Positions 1 through 8,238 of a DNA stretch of 50,124 nt are shown in pieces. Within the stretch, counting starts at the first letter, position 1, and every line of letters starts with the position of its first letter. The position numbers and the translations under genes are program-made. The DNA is from Puniceibacterium antarcticum (lineage in GTDB: Bacteria > Pseudomonadota > Alphaproteobacteria > Rhodobacterales > Rhodobacteraceae): assembly GCF_002760615.1 (NCBI RefSeq), contig NZ_AWWI01000019.1:1-50124 (forward strand). The letters run 5' to 3'. The notes below the pieces were generated by a model. The model worked only from the letters and a program-made list of their open reading frames with translations, ran no database searches and was not told the DNA's origin.

Positions 1-1
1 C

Positions 2-904
2 GTCGCCGCCCGGGTGCCGCGCGACGCCCGCCGCGCCTTCTGGGCCTGGGCGTTCCACGAAACCCCGTGGCACAGCCACAAGCGCGGCGCCGAACGCGAC
101 GCCGCACAGCTGCTCAAGGACGCCATTGCGCAGGGCGGCGCGCCAAAGACGCCGAGACAGGGCCAGATCGCCCTTGTCGGCGCAGGCCCCGGCGCACGCG
201 ATTTGCTGACGCTGCGCGCGGTCGAACGCCTGCAAGAGGCGGATGTGATCTTTTACGACCGCCTCGTCGATCCCTCTGTTCTGGAACTCGCCCGGCGCGA
301 TGCGGAACGGGTGTTTGTGGGCAAGGTCGTCGGCGCCACCGCCTGGCCACAGGACCGCATCAACGCGCTGATCGTGGCCGAGGCGCAGAAAGGCCGCCGC
401 GTGGTCCGCCTGAAATCCGGCGATCCGGCAATCTTTGGCCGCGCGAGTGAAGAGAGTGAGGCCGCCCGCGCCGCCGGCATTCCCATCGAACTGGTGCCCG
501 GCGTCACGGCGGTGTCGGGCGCAGCTTCGGCGCTGGGCCGTTCGCTCACCATTCGCGGGGAAACCGACACGCTGATCCTGACCACCGGCCAGTGCCGTGA
601 CGGCGATGCGGCGCCGGACTGGCAGCACCACGCCCGCCCCGGCACCGCGCTCGCGTTTTACATGTCGGTGGGTCATGCCGGGGACATCACCGCCGCGCTG
701 CTGGCCAACGGGATGCCGTCAGACCTGCCCGTGACCATCGCCGTCAAGGTGACGCAGCACGGGCAGCGCTTCGTTGAGACGACGGTTGGCACGCTCCCCG
801 CCACGCTGGCCCGCGAACAGGTCACCGGCTGCGCGGTGATCATGGTCTCCTGGCCGAAATCCGTGCCCGCCGTGGCACAGGCACCCCTGCGCCTGACCGC
901 CTGA
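2..904 (+). CDS. cysG: Siroheme synthase / uroporphyrinogen-III C-methyltransferase, 3' part
   Basis: The reading frame is open to the left edge, so the gene is cut by the window and the N-terminal precorrin-2 dehydrogenase/ferrochelatase domain is mostly missing. What remains is the end of the linker (a Trp-rich segment like that before the methyltransferase domain in CysG) and a full SUMT domain, which methylates uroporphyrinogen III twice with SAM to make precorrin-2 for siroheme. Visible family motifs are VGAGPGARDLLTLRA at the start of the domain, RLKSGDPAIFGR, and PGVTAVSGAASALG, then AFYMSVG near the C-terminal half. Siroheme serves sulfite and nitrite reductases, whose genes often follow, but here the next gene is convergent and only 8 bp away. 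An internal GTG at 14 is not a likely start because homology runs through it. A stand-alone CobA is possible but the linker favours CysG. Confidence 0.93.
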   Translation, partial: VAARVPRDARRAFWAWAFHETPWHSHKRGAERDAAQLLKDAIAQGGAPKTPRQGQIALVGAGPGARDLLTLRAVERLQEADVIFYDRLVDPSVLELARRDAERVFVGKVVGATAWPQDRINALIVAEAQKGRRVVRLKSGDPAIFGRASEESEAARAAGIPIELVPGVTAVSGAASALGRSLTIRGETDTLILTTGQCRDGDAAPDWQHHARPGTALAFYMSVGHAGDITAALLANGMPSDLPVTIAVKVTQHGQRFVETTVGTLPATLAREQVTGCAVIMVSWPKSVPAVAQAPLRLTA

Positions 905-912
905 GCCGGCCT

Positions 913-1566
913 TTAGAGACGCCGCCCCAGCGACCCCGCCGCCCAGGTGCCAAAGTCGCGCAGCATCAGATCGCTGGCGGCGTCAAAGGCACGCACCACA
1001 TCACCGACGTTCGACGTCGGCGATTGCGCCGTCCCGCTGAACGTGCGGCTCGCGACGATCTGAACATCGCTTTCGCGGATCAGGTTGGCCACCATCCGCA
1101 AGCGGATCACCACCGGCGCACCCTCCGCACCGGCTTCGGCCTGAAAATCCGTGATCTCGGTCAGAATGGCATAATCCCCGCCCGCGCCCAGCGGCGTGCG
1201 CCCGACATAGCGCACCGCCTGCGTCCGTTCGAGCGCGCGCATCATCAGCGTCTGCACCAGCTGCGGCACATCCTCGGACCAGCGCACGCCGGGCAGATAT
1301 TGCGCCTGATAGGGGTCGGGGCGGATCATGATCCGGTCGGTCTGTAAGGCGCCGCCGGTGGTTGGCGTTTCGATTGTCACCGACAGGGGCAGAGAAGTGC
1401 CCCGCGCTGTCGGCATGTCCTCGGGCGCGCGCAGCTCATAGACATCCAGCGGCACGGTTACATCCGAAATGGCCGTGATCGCCGAACAGCCCGCCAGCCC
1501 CAACAGGCCAAGACACAGGGCAGAGGCACGCAGGATCAAAGAATGGACGGTCATGAAGCACCTCAT
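913..1566 (-). CDS. PqiC/ABC_trans_aux-type lipoprotein of the MCE transport operon
   Basis: Predicted outer-membrane-directed lipoprotein that would accompany an MCE lipid transporter. The N-terminus is a short hydrophobic signal ending in the lipobox LAGC, with Cys27 (counting from the 1566 start) as the lipidated residue. The rest resembles the ABC-type transport auxiliary lipoprotein family (PqiC, DUF330): it has the early YELRAP segment and a later section about inhibiting or anchoring partners by a beta-rich fold. It is the last gene of the minus-strand operon and its ATG overlaps the TGA of the MCE gene (ATGA), which suggests coupled translation. A second ATG at 1554 has a better ribosome-binding site (GAGGTG) and may be the true start. 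In the PqiABC and related systems this lipoprotein caps or docks the MCE tube at the outer membrane; that role here is inferred. Confidence 0.85.
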   Translation of the reverse strand: MRCFMTVHSLILRASALCLGLLGLAGCSAITAISDVTVPLDVYELRAPEDMPTARGTSLPLSVTIETPTTGGALQTDRIMIRPDPYQAQYLPGVRWSEDVPQLVQTLMMRALERTQAVRYVGRTPLGAGGDYAILTEITDFQAEAGAEGAPVVIRLRMVANLIRESDVQIVASRTFSGTAQSPTSNVGDVVRAFDAASDLMLRDFGTWAAGSLGRRL

Positions 1567-3299
1567 CGTCTGAAATCGGGGGTCGACTTGTTCAGGAAGA
1601 ATCGCGCCGGGTCGCGCTGAATGCTGGTTGTCAGCCGGTTGAGATTGTCGATCAGCGTCCGCGCCTCGGATGCAAGCCGACTGTACAGCGGCAGGCCGGT
1701 GTTGGCAAAGTCGCTGATCGCCCCGCCAGAGGCTTCGACCACGCGCTGCACCTCGGCAAAGGTCTGCTCGGCTGCGCGGCTGGCGGCACGCAGGTCCGCC
1801 GAAATCTCGGGGATATCACTCGACACCTGATCAATCGCGCCGTTCAGCTTGCCGATCGCCGTGCGCAGATCGGCGGTGATGCCCGAAATATCGTCGTTGA
1901 TCACCCGGTCCGCTCCGTCAAAGGCCCGCGTCGCCGCGCCCAGTGCATCCTCGCCCACGGCCAGCGCCGAATTGACCGCATCCAGCGTGTCATTGGCCCT
2001 GGCAAAGGTGTCGGTCACCTGATTCAGCGTGCCCTCGGCGCTGGCCGACAGCGTCTCGACCCGGCCCGACGCATCGGTCAGGTTCTGACCGACATCGCGG
2101 ATCACCTGGCTTGCGGTGGCGGTGGCGGTCTTGATGTTGGCGATGATGGCCGGCATGTCGTTTTCGGTCATCGCGTTGATCGACTCCAGCGCCTGGGTGG
2201 CGCCGCCGATCATGCTGCGGGCCTCGGTGATCATGTCATAGGCGTCTTTTTCCATCAGATCCTGAAAACTGACAGAGGCCTCGTCCATGGTGGTCAGCGT
2301 GCTTTCGAGGTTCGCAATCATCGTCTCGGTGTCGGACAGGATCTTGCGCGCCTCTGTCAGACGGGCCGTGGCGGCAAGGCCAGTGTCGTTGAACGTGTTC
2401 AGCATCCGGCTGGCATCCTGGCGCACCGTGTCAACCTGCGCGCGCAGATCGGTCACCGTCAGCTGCAGTTCCGCTGTCAGCTCGGGCAGATCGTTGGACA
2501 GATAGCCGTTGGCGGTGGTGAAGGTGCCCGTCGCGGCATCCAGCGTCTTTGTGCCCTCGTCCAGCACACCCTTGGCCTGTTCGGACAGTTCGTTGATCGA
2601 GGTCAGCGTGCTGTTGGCGGTGTTCAGCACCCGCGACAGATCACCGGTCAGGGTCTCAAGCGTGCCGTTGAACCGGTCGATCTGACCGGCAAAGCCCGAA
2701 ACGGATTCCGTCACATTGGAAAAGCTCTGCAAGGTGGTGGCAAAATCATCCGACGCGTTTTCGACATTCTGCAGGATGTTGCTGATCCGGTCACGGTTTT
2801 CGCCGTTCAGGATGGCGCCAAGGCCTTGAACCACCTTCAGCGTCTCTGACAGGATCTTGGGCGCATCTTCGGACAGCGTCTGCAGGGTAGAACGGCCCGG
2901 CTGGATATGCGGAATCTCGCCCTCGGCGGGTGCGACCAGCGGTGCCTCTGGCGTGCCCGCGCTGATGCCGACATAGGACACACCGGTCACACCTTGGGAT
3001 TCGATTGTGGCAATGCTGTCGGCGCGCACCGGGGTGTCGGCATCCACCTCGATGCGGACGGTGATCGTGCCGTCGCGTTCGGGTGACAGGGTCACGTCCA
3101 CGACCTGACCCACCGGCAGCCCGCTAAAGCGCACATCCGACGCATTCGACAGCCCCGAAACAGAGGTGAAGGCCACGTCGTAATAGGCAAACTGCCGGTC
3201 CAGCTGCAGCTGCGCGAACCACAGGAAAAAGGCCAGGATGCCGGTCAGCCCGGCCAGGGTAAAGATCCCGATCAGCAGGTAATTGGCGCGTGTTTCCAT
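1563..3299 (-). CDS. MlaD/MCE family protein with one MCE domain and a long helical tail
   Basis: Periplasmic, membrane-anchored substrate-binding component of an MCE lipid ABC transporter. Residues about 7-27 form one transmembrane helix, the MCE domain follows at about 40-115 (with the typical GLSNASDVRFSGLPVGQV loop), and residues from about 140 to 555 are a Ser/Thr/Asn/Asp-rich, heptad-like segment with few prolines, typical of a long coiled coil. The length of 578 residues is far above that of Escherichia coli MlaD (about 180) but the protein has a single MCE domain, unlike PqiB or LetB. It sits between the ATPase gene (4 bp upstream) and the lipoprotein gene (overlapping stop/start). 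By analogy with needle-forming MCE proteins, a hexamer could make a helical tube across the periplasm; this is inference. Function in lipid or sterol-like substrate trafficking is not shown by the sequence. Confidence 0.92.
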   Translation of the reverse strand: METRANYLLIGIFTLAGLTGILAFFLWFAQLQLDRQFAYYDVAFTSVSGLSNASDVRFSGLPVGQVVDVTLSPERDGTITVRIEVDADTPVRADSIATIESQGVTGVSYVGISAGTPEAPLVAPAEGEIPHIQPGRSTLQTLSEDAPKILSETLKVVQGLGAILNGENRDRISNILQNVENASDDFATTLQSFSNVTESVSGFAGQIDRFNGTLETLTGDLSRVLNTANSTLTSINELSEQAKGVLDEGTKTLDAATGTFTTANGYLSNDLPELTAELQLTVTDLRAQVDTVRQDASRMLNTFNDTGLAATARLTEARKILSDTETMIANLESTLTTMDEASVSFQDLMEKDAYDMITEARSMIGGATQALESINAMTENDMPAIIANIKTATATASQVIRDVGQNLTDASGRVETLSASAEGTLNQVTDTFARANDTLDAVNSALAVGEDALGAATRAFDGADRVINDDISGITADLRTAIGKLNGAIDQVSSDIPEISADLRAASRAAEQTFAEVQRVVEASGGAISDFANTGLPLYSRLASEARTLIDNLNRLTTSIQRDPARFFLNKSTPDFRR

Positions 3300-3302
3300 A
3301 GC

Positions 3303-4124
3303 TCAGCGCTCCTTTTGTCCGGTTTGCGCCAATTCGTCGGCCGAAGCCGTCGCCGCACGGGCGCGCGGGCCGTGGAAATATTCGTGCACCCAGGGGTGAT
3401 CCACCTGCAACATGTCATTCATGGTCCCGGTGACAAGCACCTTCTTTTCCGCAAGCACGGCAATGCGATCGCAGGTTGCATGCAGGGTATCAAGGTCATG
3501 AGTTACCAGAAAAACAGTTAATCCTAGTGAAAGGCTCAAGCTGCGGATCAGCGTGTCGAAATCCGCAGCGCCGATGGGGTCCAGCCCCGCCGTGGGCTCA
3601 TCCAGGAACAGCAGTTCGGGGTCCAGCGCCAGCGCACGGGCAAGCCCGGCCCGCTTGCGCATGCCCCCCGACAGCTCGGACGGGAACTTGTCCCCCGCCA
3701 GATAGGGCAGGCCGACCATCGACACCTTGAGGTCCGCAAGTGCGCTGCGCAGATGCGGGTCCAGCCCCGCCACCGCGCGCATCGGCACCTCGACATTCTC
3801 GCGCACGTTCAGCGATGAAAACAGCGCACCATCCTGAAACATCACGCCCCAGCGGTGTTCCAGATCGACGCGGGTATCTTCATCCGCCGTGCGCACATCC
3901 GTGCCCAGCACCTCGATTGTGCCGGCACTTGGGGTCTGCAGCCCGCAGATCGTGCGCAGCAGCACCGATTTGCCGGTGCCCGACCCGCCTACAACGCCCA
4001 GAATCTCGCCCCGGTAGACGTCCAGATCCAGATCGTCATGCACCACATGGCTGCCGAACTGGTTGCGGATGCCGCGCAGCCGGATCGCGACCTCTCTGCC
4101 AGAGTTTTCGGGGGTCTGGTTCAT
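3303..4124 (-). CDS. MCE transporter ATP-binding protein (MlaF-like)
   Basis: ABC ATPase that would energise the MCE lipid transporter from the cytoplasmic side. Walker A GGSGTGKS lies at residues 46-53, the Q-loop Gln near 97, the signature LSGGMRKR at 151-158 and Walker B LLFLDEP at 171-177, followed by the switch His in VTHDLDTL. The signature variant with GMRKR is the usual one in MlaF-type ATPases. Its 5' end overlaps the permease gene: the in-frame GTG at 4130 overlaps the permease TGA, but the ATG at 4124 has purine-rich sequence upstream and gives the more usual N-terminus. The order permease-ATPase-MCE protein-lipoprotein is the standard layout of such operons. Only a substrate assignment is open. 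Confidence 0.94.
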   Translation of the reverse strand: MNQTPENSGREVAIRLRGIRNQFGSHVVHDDLDLDVYRGEILGVVGGSGTGKSVLLRTICGLQTPSAGTIEVLGTDVRTADEDTRVDLEHRWGVMFQDGALFSSLNVRENVEVPMRAVAGLDPHLRSALADLKVSMVGLPYLAGDKFPSELSGGMRKRAGLARALALDPELLFLDEPTAGLDPIGAADFDTLIRSLSLSLGLTVFLVTHDLDTLHATCDRIAVLAEKKVLVTGTMNDMLQVDHPWVHEYFHGPRARAATASADELAQTGQKER

Positions 4125-4126
4125 GC

Positions 4127-5257
4127 TCACATCCCGATCTGTGCGAAAAAGACGGAAAACACCGCGTCCGCCACGATCACCGCAAAGATTGCCGTGACCA
4201 CCGCACTTGATGTCATCCGGCCCAGCGATTCCGCATTGCTCTGGACCTGCATCCCGGCATGACAGCCGACAATGCCGATGATCACCGCAAAGAACGGCGC
4301 CTTGATCATGCCGACCGCCACGTGGCTGATGTCGGTGCCTTCGACCAGCCGGGTGACGAACATGGCCGGCGAAATGCCAAGGTCGACCCAGGCCATCAGC
4401 CCGCCGCCCAACAACCCCATGACATCCGAGACAAGTCCAAGGATCGGCAGCATCAGGATCAGCGCCAGAATGCGTGGCACGAACAGCACCATCGCCGGGT
4501 CAAGTCCCAGCGTGCGCATGGCGTCGATCTCTTCGCGCATCTTCATCGACCCGATGGCCGCGGTAAAGGCTGACGCCGTCCGCCCCGCCACGATGATCGA
4601 GGTCAGCAGGATTCCCAACTCGCGCAGGATCGAAATGGCCAGCAGATTGACCACATAGACCTCTGCCCCGAACTGGCGCAGCTGGCTCGACCCCTGAAAC
4701 GCCAGAACGATCCCGATCAGAAACGACATCAGCGCCACGATGGGCACGGCGCGCAGGCCGACATCTTCGCAGTGATGCACCAGCGCCGTCAGGCGGAATT
4801 CCGACGGGTGCCGCACAGCCCGTGCCAGCCGCGCCAGAAACAGCCCGAAAAAGCTGATCAGCGCCAGCAGGAACTGCGCCGTCTGCACGACCGCCTTGCC
4901 AACCGCCTCGATCCGCGTGCGAAGGGTGGTGGGGTGGCGCGCTTCGGTCTCGGGCTGGGGCAGGGCGTCGGTGACGGTTTTCAGCAGGCTCACCAGCTGA
5001 TCGCTGGCACCGGATATCTCCAGTGACTGACCGGCCTGTTCCAGCCGCGTGCGCAGCGTGACCAGCGCCCAGGCACCCGCCGTATCCATCCGCTCAAGGC
5101 CGGACAGATCGGCCACAACCGGCGCCGTCGCATCAATCGTGTCCAGACGCCGGGTCAGGCCACTCACCTGCGCAATGGTCAACGCGCCGCGCAGGACCAG
5201 CCTGACCGGCGATCCCGACGTCGTGATATCAATATCCATGTCAGGGTTTTGGGGCAT
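4127..5257 (-). CDS. MlaE-family permease with N-terminal STAS domain
   Basis: Inner-membrane permease of the MCE transporter. Residues about 5-95 are a STAS-like domain (a fused counterpart of MlaB), containing VVADLSGLERMDTAGAWAL, where a Thr/Ser at the conserved phosphorylatable position of STAS domains is seen in MDTAG. Residues about 130-376 are the MlaE domain with five to six hydrophobic segments and the typical LREL-GILLTSIIVAGRT stretch and EIDAMRTLGLDP loop that contacts the ATPase. In E. coli the STAS protein MlaB is a separate gene; fusion to the permease is common in other Proteobacteria. First gene of the operon, divergent from the mechanosensitive channel gene, with about 180 bp between the two preferred starts. 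A downstream ATG at 5239 is an alternative start; no convincing ribosome-binding site separates them. Confidence 0.94.
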   Translation of the reverse strand: MPQNPDMDIDITTSGSPVRLVLRGALTIAQVSGLTRRLDTIDATAPVVADLSGLERMDTAGAWALVTLRTRLEQAGQSLEISGASDQLVSLLKTVTDALPQPETEARHPTTLRTRIEAVGKAVVQTAQFLLALISFFGLFLARLARAVRHPSEFRLTALVHHCEDVGLRAVPIVALMSFLIGIVLAFQGSSQLRQFGAEVYVVNLLAISILRELGILLTSIIVAGRTASAFTAAIGSMKMREEIDAMRTLGLDPAMVLFVPRILALILMLPILGLVSDVMGLLGGGLMAWVDLGISPAMFVTRLVEGTDISHVAVGMIKAPFFAVIIGIVGCHAGMQVQSNAESLGRMTSSAVVTAIFAVIVADAVFSVFFAQIGM

Positions 5258-5443
5258 ATTGCACTGCAGGGCCTGTTCGACTGCGCCTTAAGAGGTCGTC
5301 CTAGCACGGGTTGCCGCCGAGCGTAAGGCGCGTTACGCCCGGTGGTGAATCCGGGCGCATTGGACAATTCCTCAGGAAAATGGCAACCAAGCGGCCCTTG
5401 GCGCGTTATGCACATGGCATGTGCAAAAAAAGAGGCCCGAGTA

Positions 5444-7948
5444 GTGCAATTTTCGAACCGTTTGTCGTCCGCTGTTGTTCAGGGGATGCTCGGCCTTTTT
5501 ATGGCCATCACCCTTCTGATGACCTCTCCTGCATCGCTGTCCGCACAGGGCCTTCTGCCCGCCACCCAAGCCACCGAGGAGTCCTCTGCTCAGGATGGCG
5601 CTACCGCCTCTGAAACACCCGCTGACCCGCTCAAGGCACTGCTCGATGTGCTGCAGGACGACACCGCCCGCAGCAGACTCATCTCCGAACTTGAAAAACA
5701 GACATCTGCCTCCGGCGCTGAAACGCCATCCGATACGTCCGGGGCTGATCAGGGCATCGTGGACACCGCCGTCGAAAACGCGACCGATGGCGCGGGCGTG
5801 CTCGAAGACAGCATCGTCTCTCTTGGTGGAAAGATCGCGCTGATCACGCAAAGCATTGCCGAAACCGCCGCTGCTCAGGTGCTGTTCACCTGGAACAGCC
5901 TCCAGAATGCCGGCAGCGTGTTCAATGGCCTGCAGGGCGGCGAACTCGCGGTATTGCTAGAGGCGGGACAAAGCCTGCTGCTGGTCATCGTGATGACGGT
6001 GGTGGTCTTTCTGACCCTGCGCGCGCTGACCATTCCCCTGTTCAAACGGCTGGGAAAACGCTCGCAGAACGGCTCTTTCGTGGGCAACGCCCTGCGGTTT
6101 GCAGGCTCTGTGCTGATGGACACGCTGACGGTCGTGATCGCCTGGGCCATCGGCTATGCGGTCACAACGCTCGCGCTGGGCGAATTCGGCCAGATCGATT
6201 TCCGCCAGTCGCTCTATCTCAACGCCTTCTTGCTGGTCGAGATGGTCAAGGTCGCCATGCGTGCCCTGCTTTCGCCCTCGTCCCGCGGTCTGCGGCTCAT
6301 CCCGCTCAGCAACACCGCCGCGCGCAAGCTCAACCGCCTGGCGAATGTGGTGGTCAGCATTCTGGGCTATGGCCAGCTGCTGATCGTGCCGATCATCAAT
6401 CAAAGCGTCTCTCCCGCCGCCGGCGTTGCCGTCTCGGCGCTGCTGTCGGTGATTGTGCTGCTCTGGCTGATCGTCTCCGTGGTGGTGAACCGCGCTCGCG
6501 TGGCCCGCTGGCTGCACGACCGCATTGCCCCGCCAACCGTCACCGCCGACACCGGCGCCGAGGGGGCGCCGGACAGCGACGGCCCCGACCTCATCGAAGA
6601 GGCCGAGCGCAAGATTCAGGGCATCCTTGGCCCCTTCGTGCGGCACTGGCACTGGTTCGCGCTGGCCTATCTGGGCTTCATGTTCATCGTGGTGATGAGC
6701 CAGCCAACCGATGTCGTGATGGGCTACCTTGCCGCCTCGGGCAAGATCGCGCTGGCGGTTCTGCTGGCCTCGGCCATCACCGGCGCCATTTCCAAGACGA
6801 TTTCCAGCGGCATCTTCCTGCCGGATGAGCTGAACAAGAAGCTGCCGCTGCTGCAGCCCCGGCTGAACCAGTTCGTGCCGCGCGTGCTGCTTTTGCTGCG
6901 CTATTTTGTGGCCCTGCTGGTTGTGCTCTATATCTTTGACGTGATCGGGCTGGTCGGGCTGCGCGGCTGGATGGAAAGCCAGATCGGCATGTCCATGACC
7001 GGCAATGTCATCTCGGTCTTCCTCGTGCTGATGGTGGCCTATGGCCTCTGGCTCGCCATGACCTCCTGGGTCGATTTCCGCCTGAACCCGGATTACGGAA
7101 CCATCCCCACCGCGCGGGAAAAGACGCTGCTCAGCCTGCTGCGCAACGCCGCGACCATTGCGATCTTCATCCTGACGATCATGTTCTGCCTTGCTGAAAT
7201 CGGCCTTAATATCGGCCCGCTTCTGGCCTCTGCCGGGGTGCTGGGTCTGGCCATCGGTTTCGGTGCCCAGAAACTGGTGCAGGACATCATCACAGGTGTC
7301 TTCATCCAGTTCGAAAACGCGATCAACGTCGGCGACGTGATCACCGTGGGCGGCACCACGGGTGGCGTGGAAAAGCTGACCGTGCGCTCTGTCTCGCTGC
7401 GGGATGTGAACGGCGTGTTCCACATCATCCCCTTCTCTTCGGTGGATATGGTCAGCAACTACACCCGCGACTTCTCGTACTTTGTCTGTGACATGGGCGT
7501 CGCCTACCGCGAGAATGTGTCCGAGGTGAAGCAGGCCATGCTCGACGGCTTTGACCAGCTGCGCAGCGACCCGGATCAGGGCAAGCTGATCACTGCCGAT
7601 CTCGAATGGTTCGGTCTCAACTCCTTTGGTGACAGCGCGGTGGTCTGCCGCGCCCGGATCAAGACTCTGCCGGGCAGCCAGTGGGGCGTGGGCCGCGCCT
7701 ATAACGAGATCCTCAAGACGATCTTTGACGAGCGCGGAATCGAAATTCCCTTCCCGCATCAGACCATCTTCTTTGGCGAGGCCAAGGATGGCACCACCCA
7801 GCCCATCCGCATCGAAGATGCCGAGGTGCAGCAAGAGGCGGTCGCGGCACAGCCTGCCAAAGAGCAGCCCAGCCAAGAGTCGCAGAACAAGGTCAACAAG
7901 CGGCTCGCCACCGATGCTGATGACGAAGACAGCTTTGACGACCGTTGA
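5444..7948 (+). CDS. Large MscS-family mechanosensitive ion channel
   Basis: Inner-membrane channel of the MscS superfamily, likely opening on membrane tension during hypo-osmotic shock. The C-terminal third holds the MscS pore and beta domain: GVLGLAIGFGAQKLVQDII is the pore-lining helix region and is followed by GVFIQFENAINVGDVITVGG, the most conserved beta-domain stretch. Upstream there is a signal-peptide-like N-terminus, an extracytoplasmic region of about 150 residues and roughly ten hydrophobic helices, so it belongs with the large DUF3772/YbiO/YjeP-type channels rather than short MscS. The reading frame is open from 5342, but the GTG at 5444 is preferred because AGAGG lies 8 bp upstream and it leaves a clean signal peptide; ATG codons at 5408 and 5414 are alternatives. 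The C-terminal tail is acidic, Gln-rich and probably disordered. It is monocistronic. Confidence 0.92.
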   Translation: MQFSNRLSSAVVQGMLGLFMAITLLMTSPASLSAQGLLPATQATEESSAQDGATASETPADPLKALLDVLQDDTARSRLISELEKQTSASGAETPSDTSGADQGIVDTAVENATDGAGVLEDSIVSLGGKIALITQSIAETAAAQVLFTWNSLQNAGSVFNGLQGGELAVLLEAGQSLLLVIVMTVVVFLTLRALTIPLFKRLGKRSQNGSFVGNALRFAGSVLMDTLTVVIAWAIGYAVTTLALGEFGQIDFRQSLYLNAFLLVEMVKVAMRALLSPSSRGLRLIPLSNTAARKLNRLANVVVSILGYGQLLIVPIINQSVSPAAGVAVSALLSVIVLLWLIVSVVVNRARVARWLHDRIAPPTVTADTGAEGAPDSDGPDLIEEAERKIQGILGPFVRHWHWFALAYLGFMFIVVMSQPTDVVMGYLAASGKIALAVLLASAITGAISKTISSGIFLPDELNKKLPLLQPRLNQFVPRVLLLLRYFVALLVVLYIFDVIGLVGLRGWMESQIGMSMTGNVISVFLVLMVAYGLWLAMTSWVDFRLNPDYGTIPTAREKTLLSLLRNAATIAIFILTIMFCLAEIGLNIGPLLASAGVLGLAIGFGAQKLVQDIITGVFIQFENAINVGDVITVGGTTGGVEKLTVRSVSLRDVNGVFHIIPFSSVDMVSNYTRDFSYFVCDMGVAYRENVSEVKQAMLDGFDQLRSDPDQGKLITADLEWFGLNSFGDSAVVCRARIKTLPGSQWGVGRAYNEILKTIFDERGIEIPFPHQTIFFGEAKDGTTQPIRIEDAEVQQEAVAAQPAKEQPSQESQNKVNKRLATDADDEDSFDDR

Positions 7949-7951
7949 GGT

Positions 7952-8043
7952 GTTTCGGGTTTAACCTGCGGCAAAGGGCATCGGATTTCGCGTTCTACCA
8001 AGGGGGAAGACAGCGAATATCCGATCCAAGTTTAACCCGAAAC
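7952..8043. repeat. 92-bp imperfect inverted repeat
   Basis: Two nested pairs of arms can be read. The outer arms GTTTCGGGTTTAAC (7952-7965) and GTTTAACCCGAAAC (8030-8043) pair at 13 of 14 positions. The inner arms ATCGGATTTCG (7980-7990) and CGAATATCCGAT (8014-8025) pair with one bulged base. The centre is about 23 bases. It lies just after the mscS stop codon (7948). It has no U-run, so it is not an ordinary intrinsic terminator; a mobile-element remnant (MITE-like), a structured 3' UTR or a protein-binding site are all possible. Confidence 0.55.
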
Positions 8044-8105
8044 GCTGTAAGGCGCCTCGCCGATTGCGCAAGGCCGCGATAATCGCCTGAAAACACAGTC
8101 CACCG

Positions 8106-8139
8106 GACAGGGCGGCGTGGGGAACCGCGCCGCCCTGTC
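8106..8139 (+). terminator. GC-rich hairpin, possible mscS terminator
   Basis: A perfect 12-bp stem, GACAGGGCGGCG (8106-8117) with its complement at 8128-8139, encloses a 10-base loop. There is no following U-run, so it may act as an RNA-stabilising or Rho-assisted 3' structure rather than a classical terminator. It lies 100 bp upstream of the SulP-family gene on the same strand. Confidence 0.4.
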
Positions 8140-8238
8140 TGCATCGGCCCCGGATCAGCCGGCGTCAGCGCACGCCCCCGGCACCCTCCCCGGCAACTCC
8201 CATTGTGCCGGGCTCCGAAAGGGCGCAATGATCAATGC

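Noticed and set aside
5957-7876. 639-codon open frame on the minus strand opposite the MscS-type channel
   Set aside because: His/Asp/Gln-rich translation without a known domain; the opposite strand has the conserved channel.
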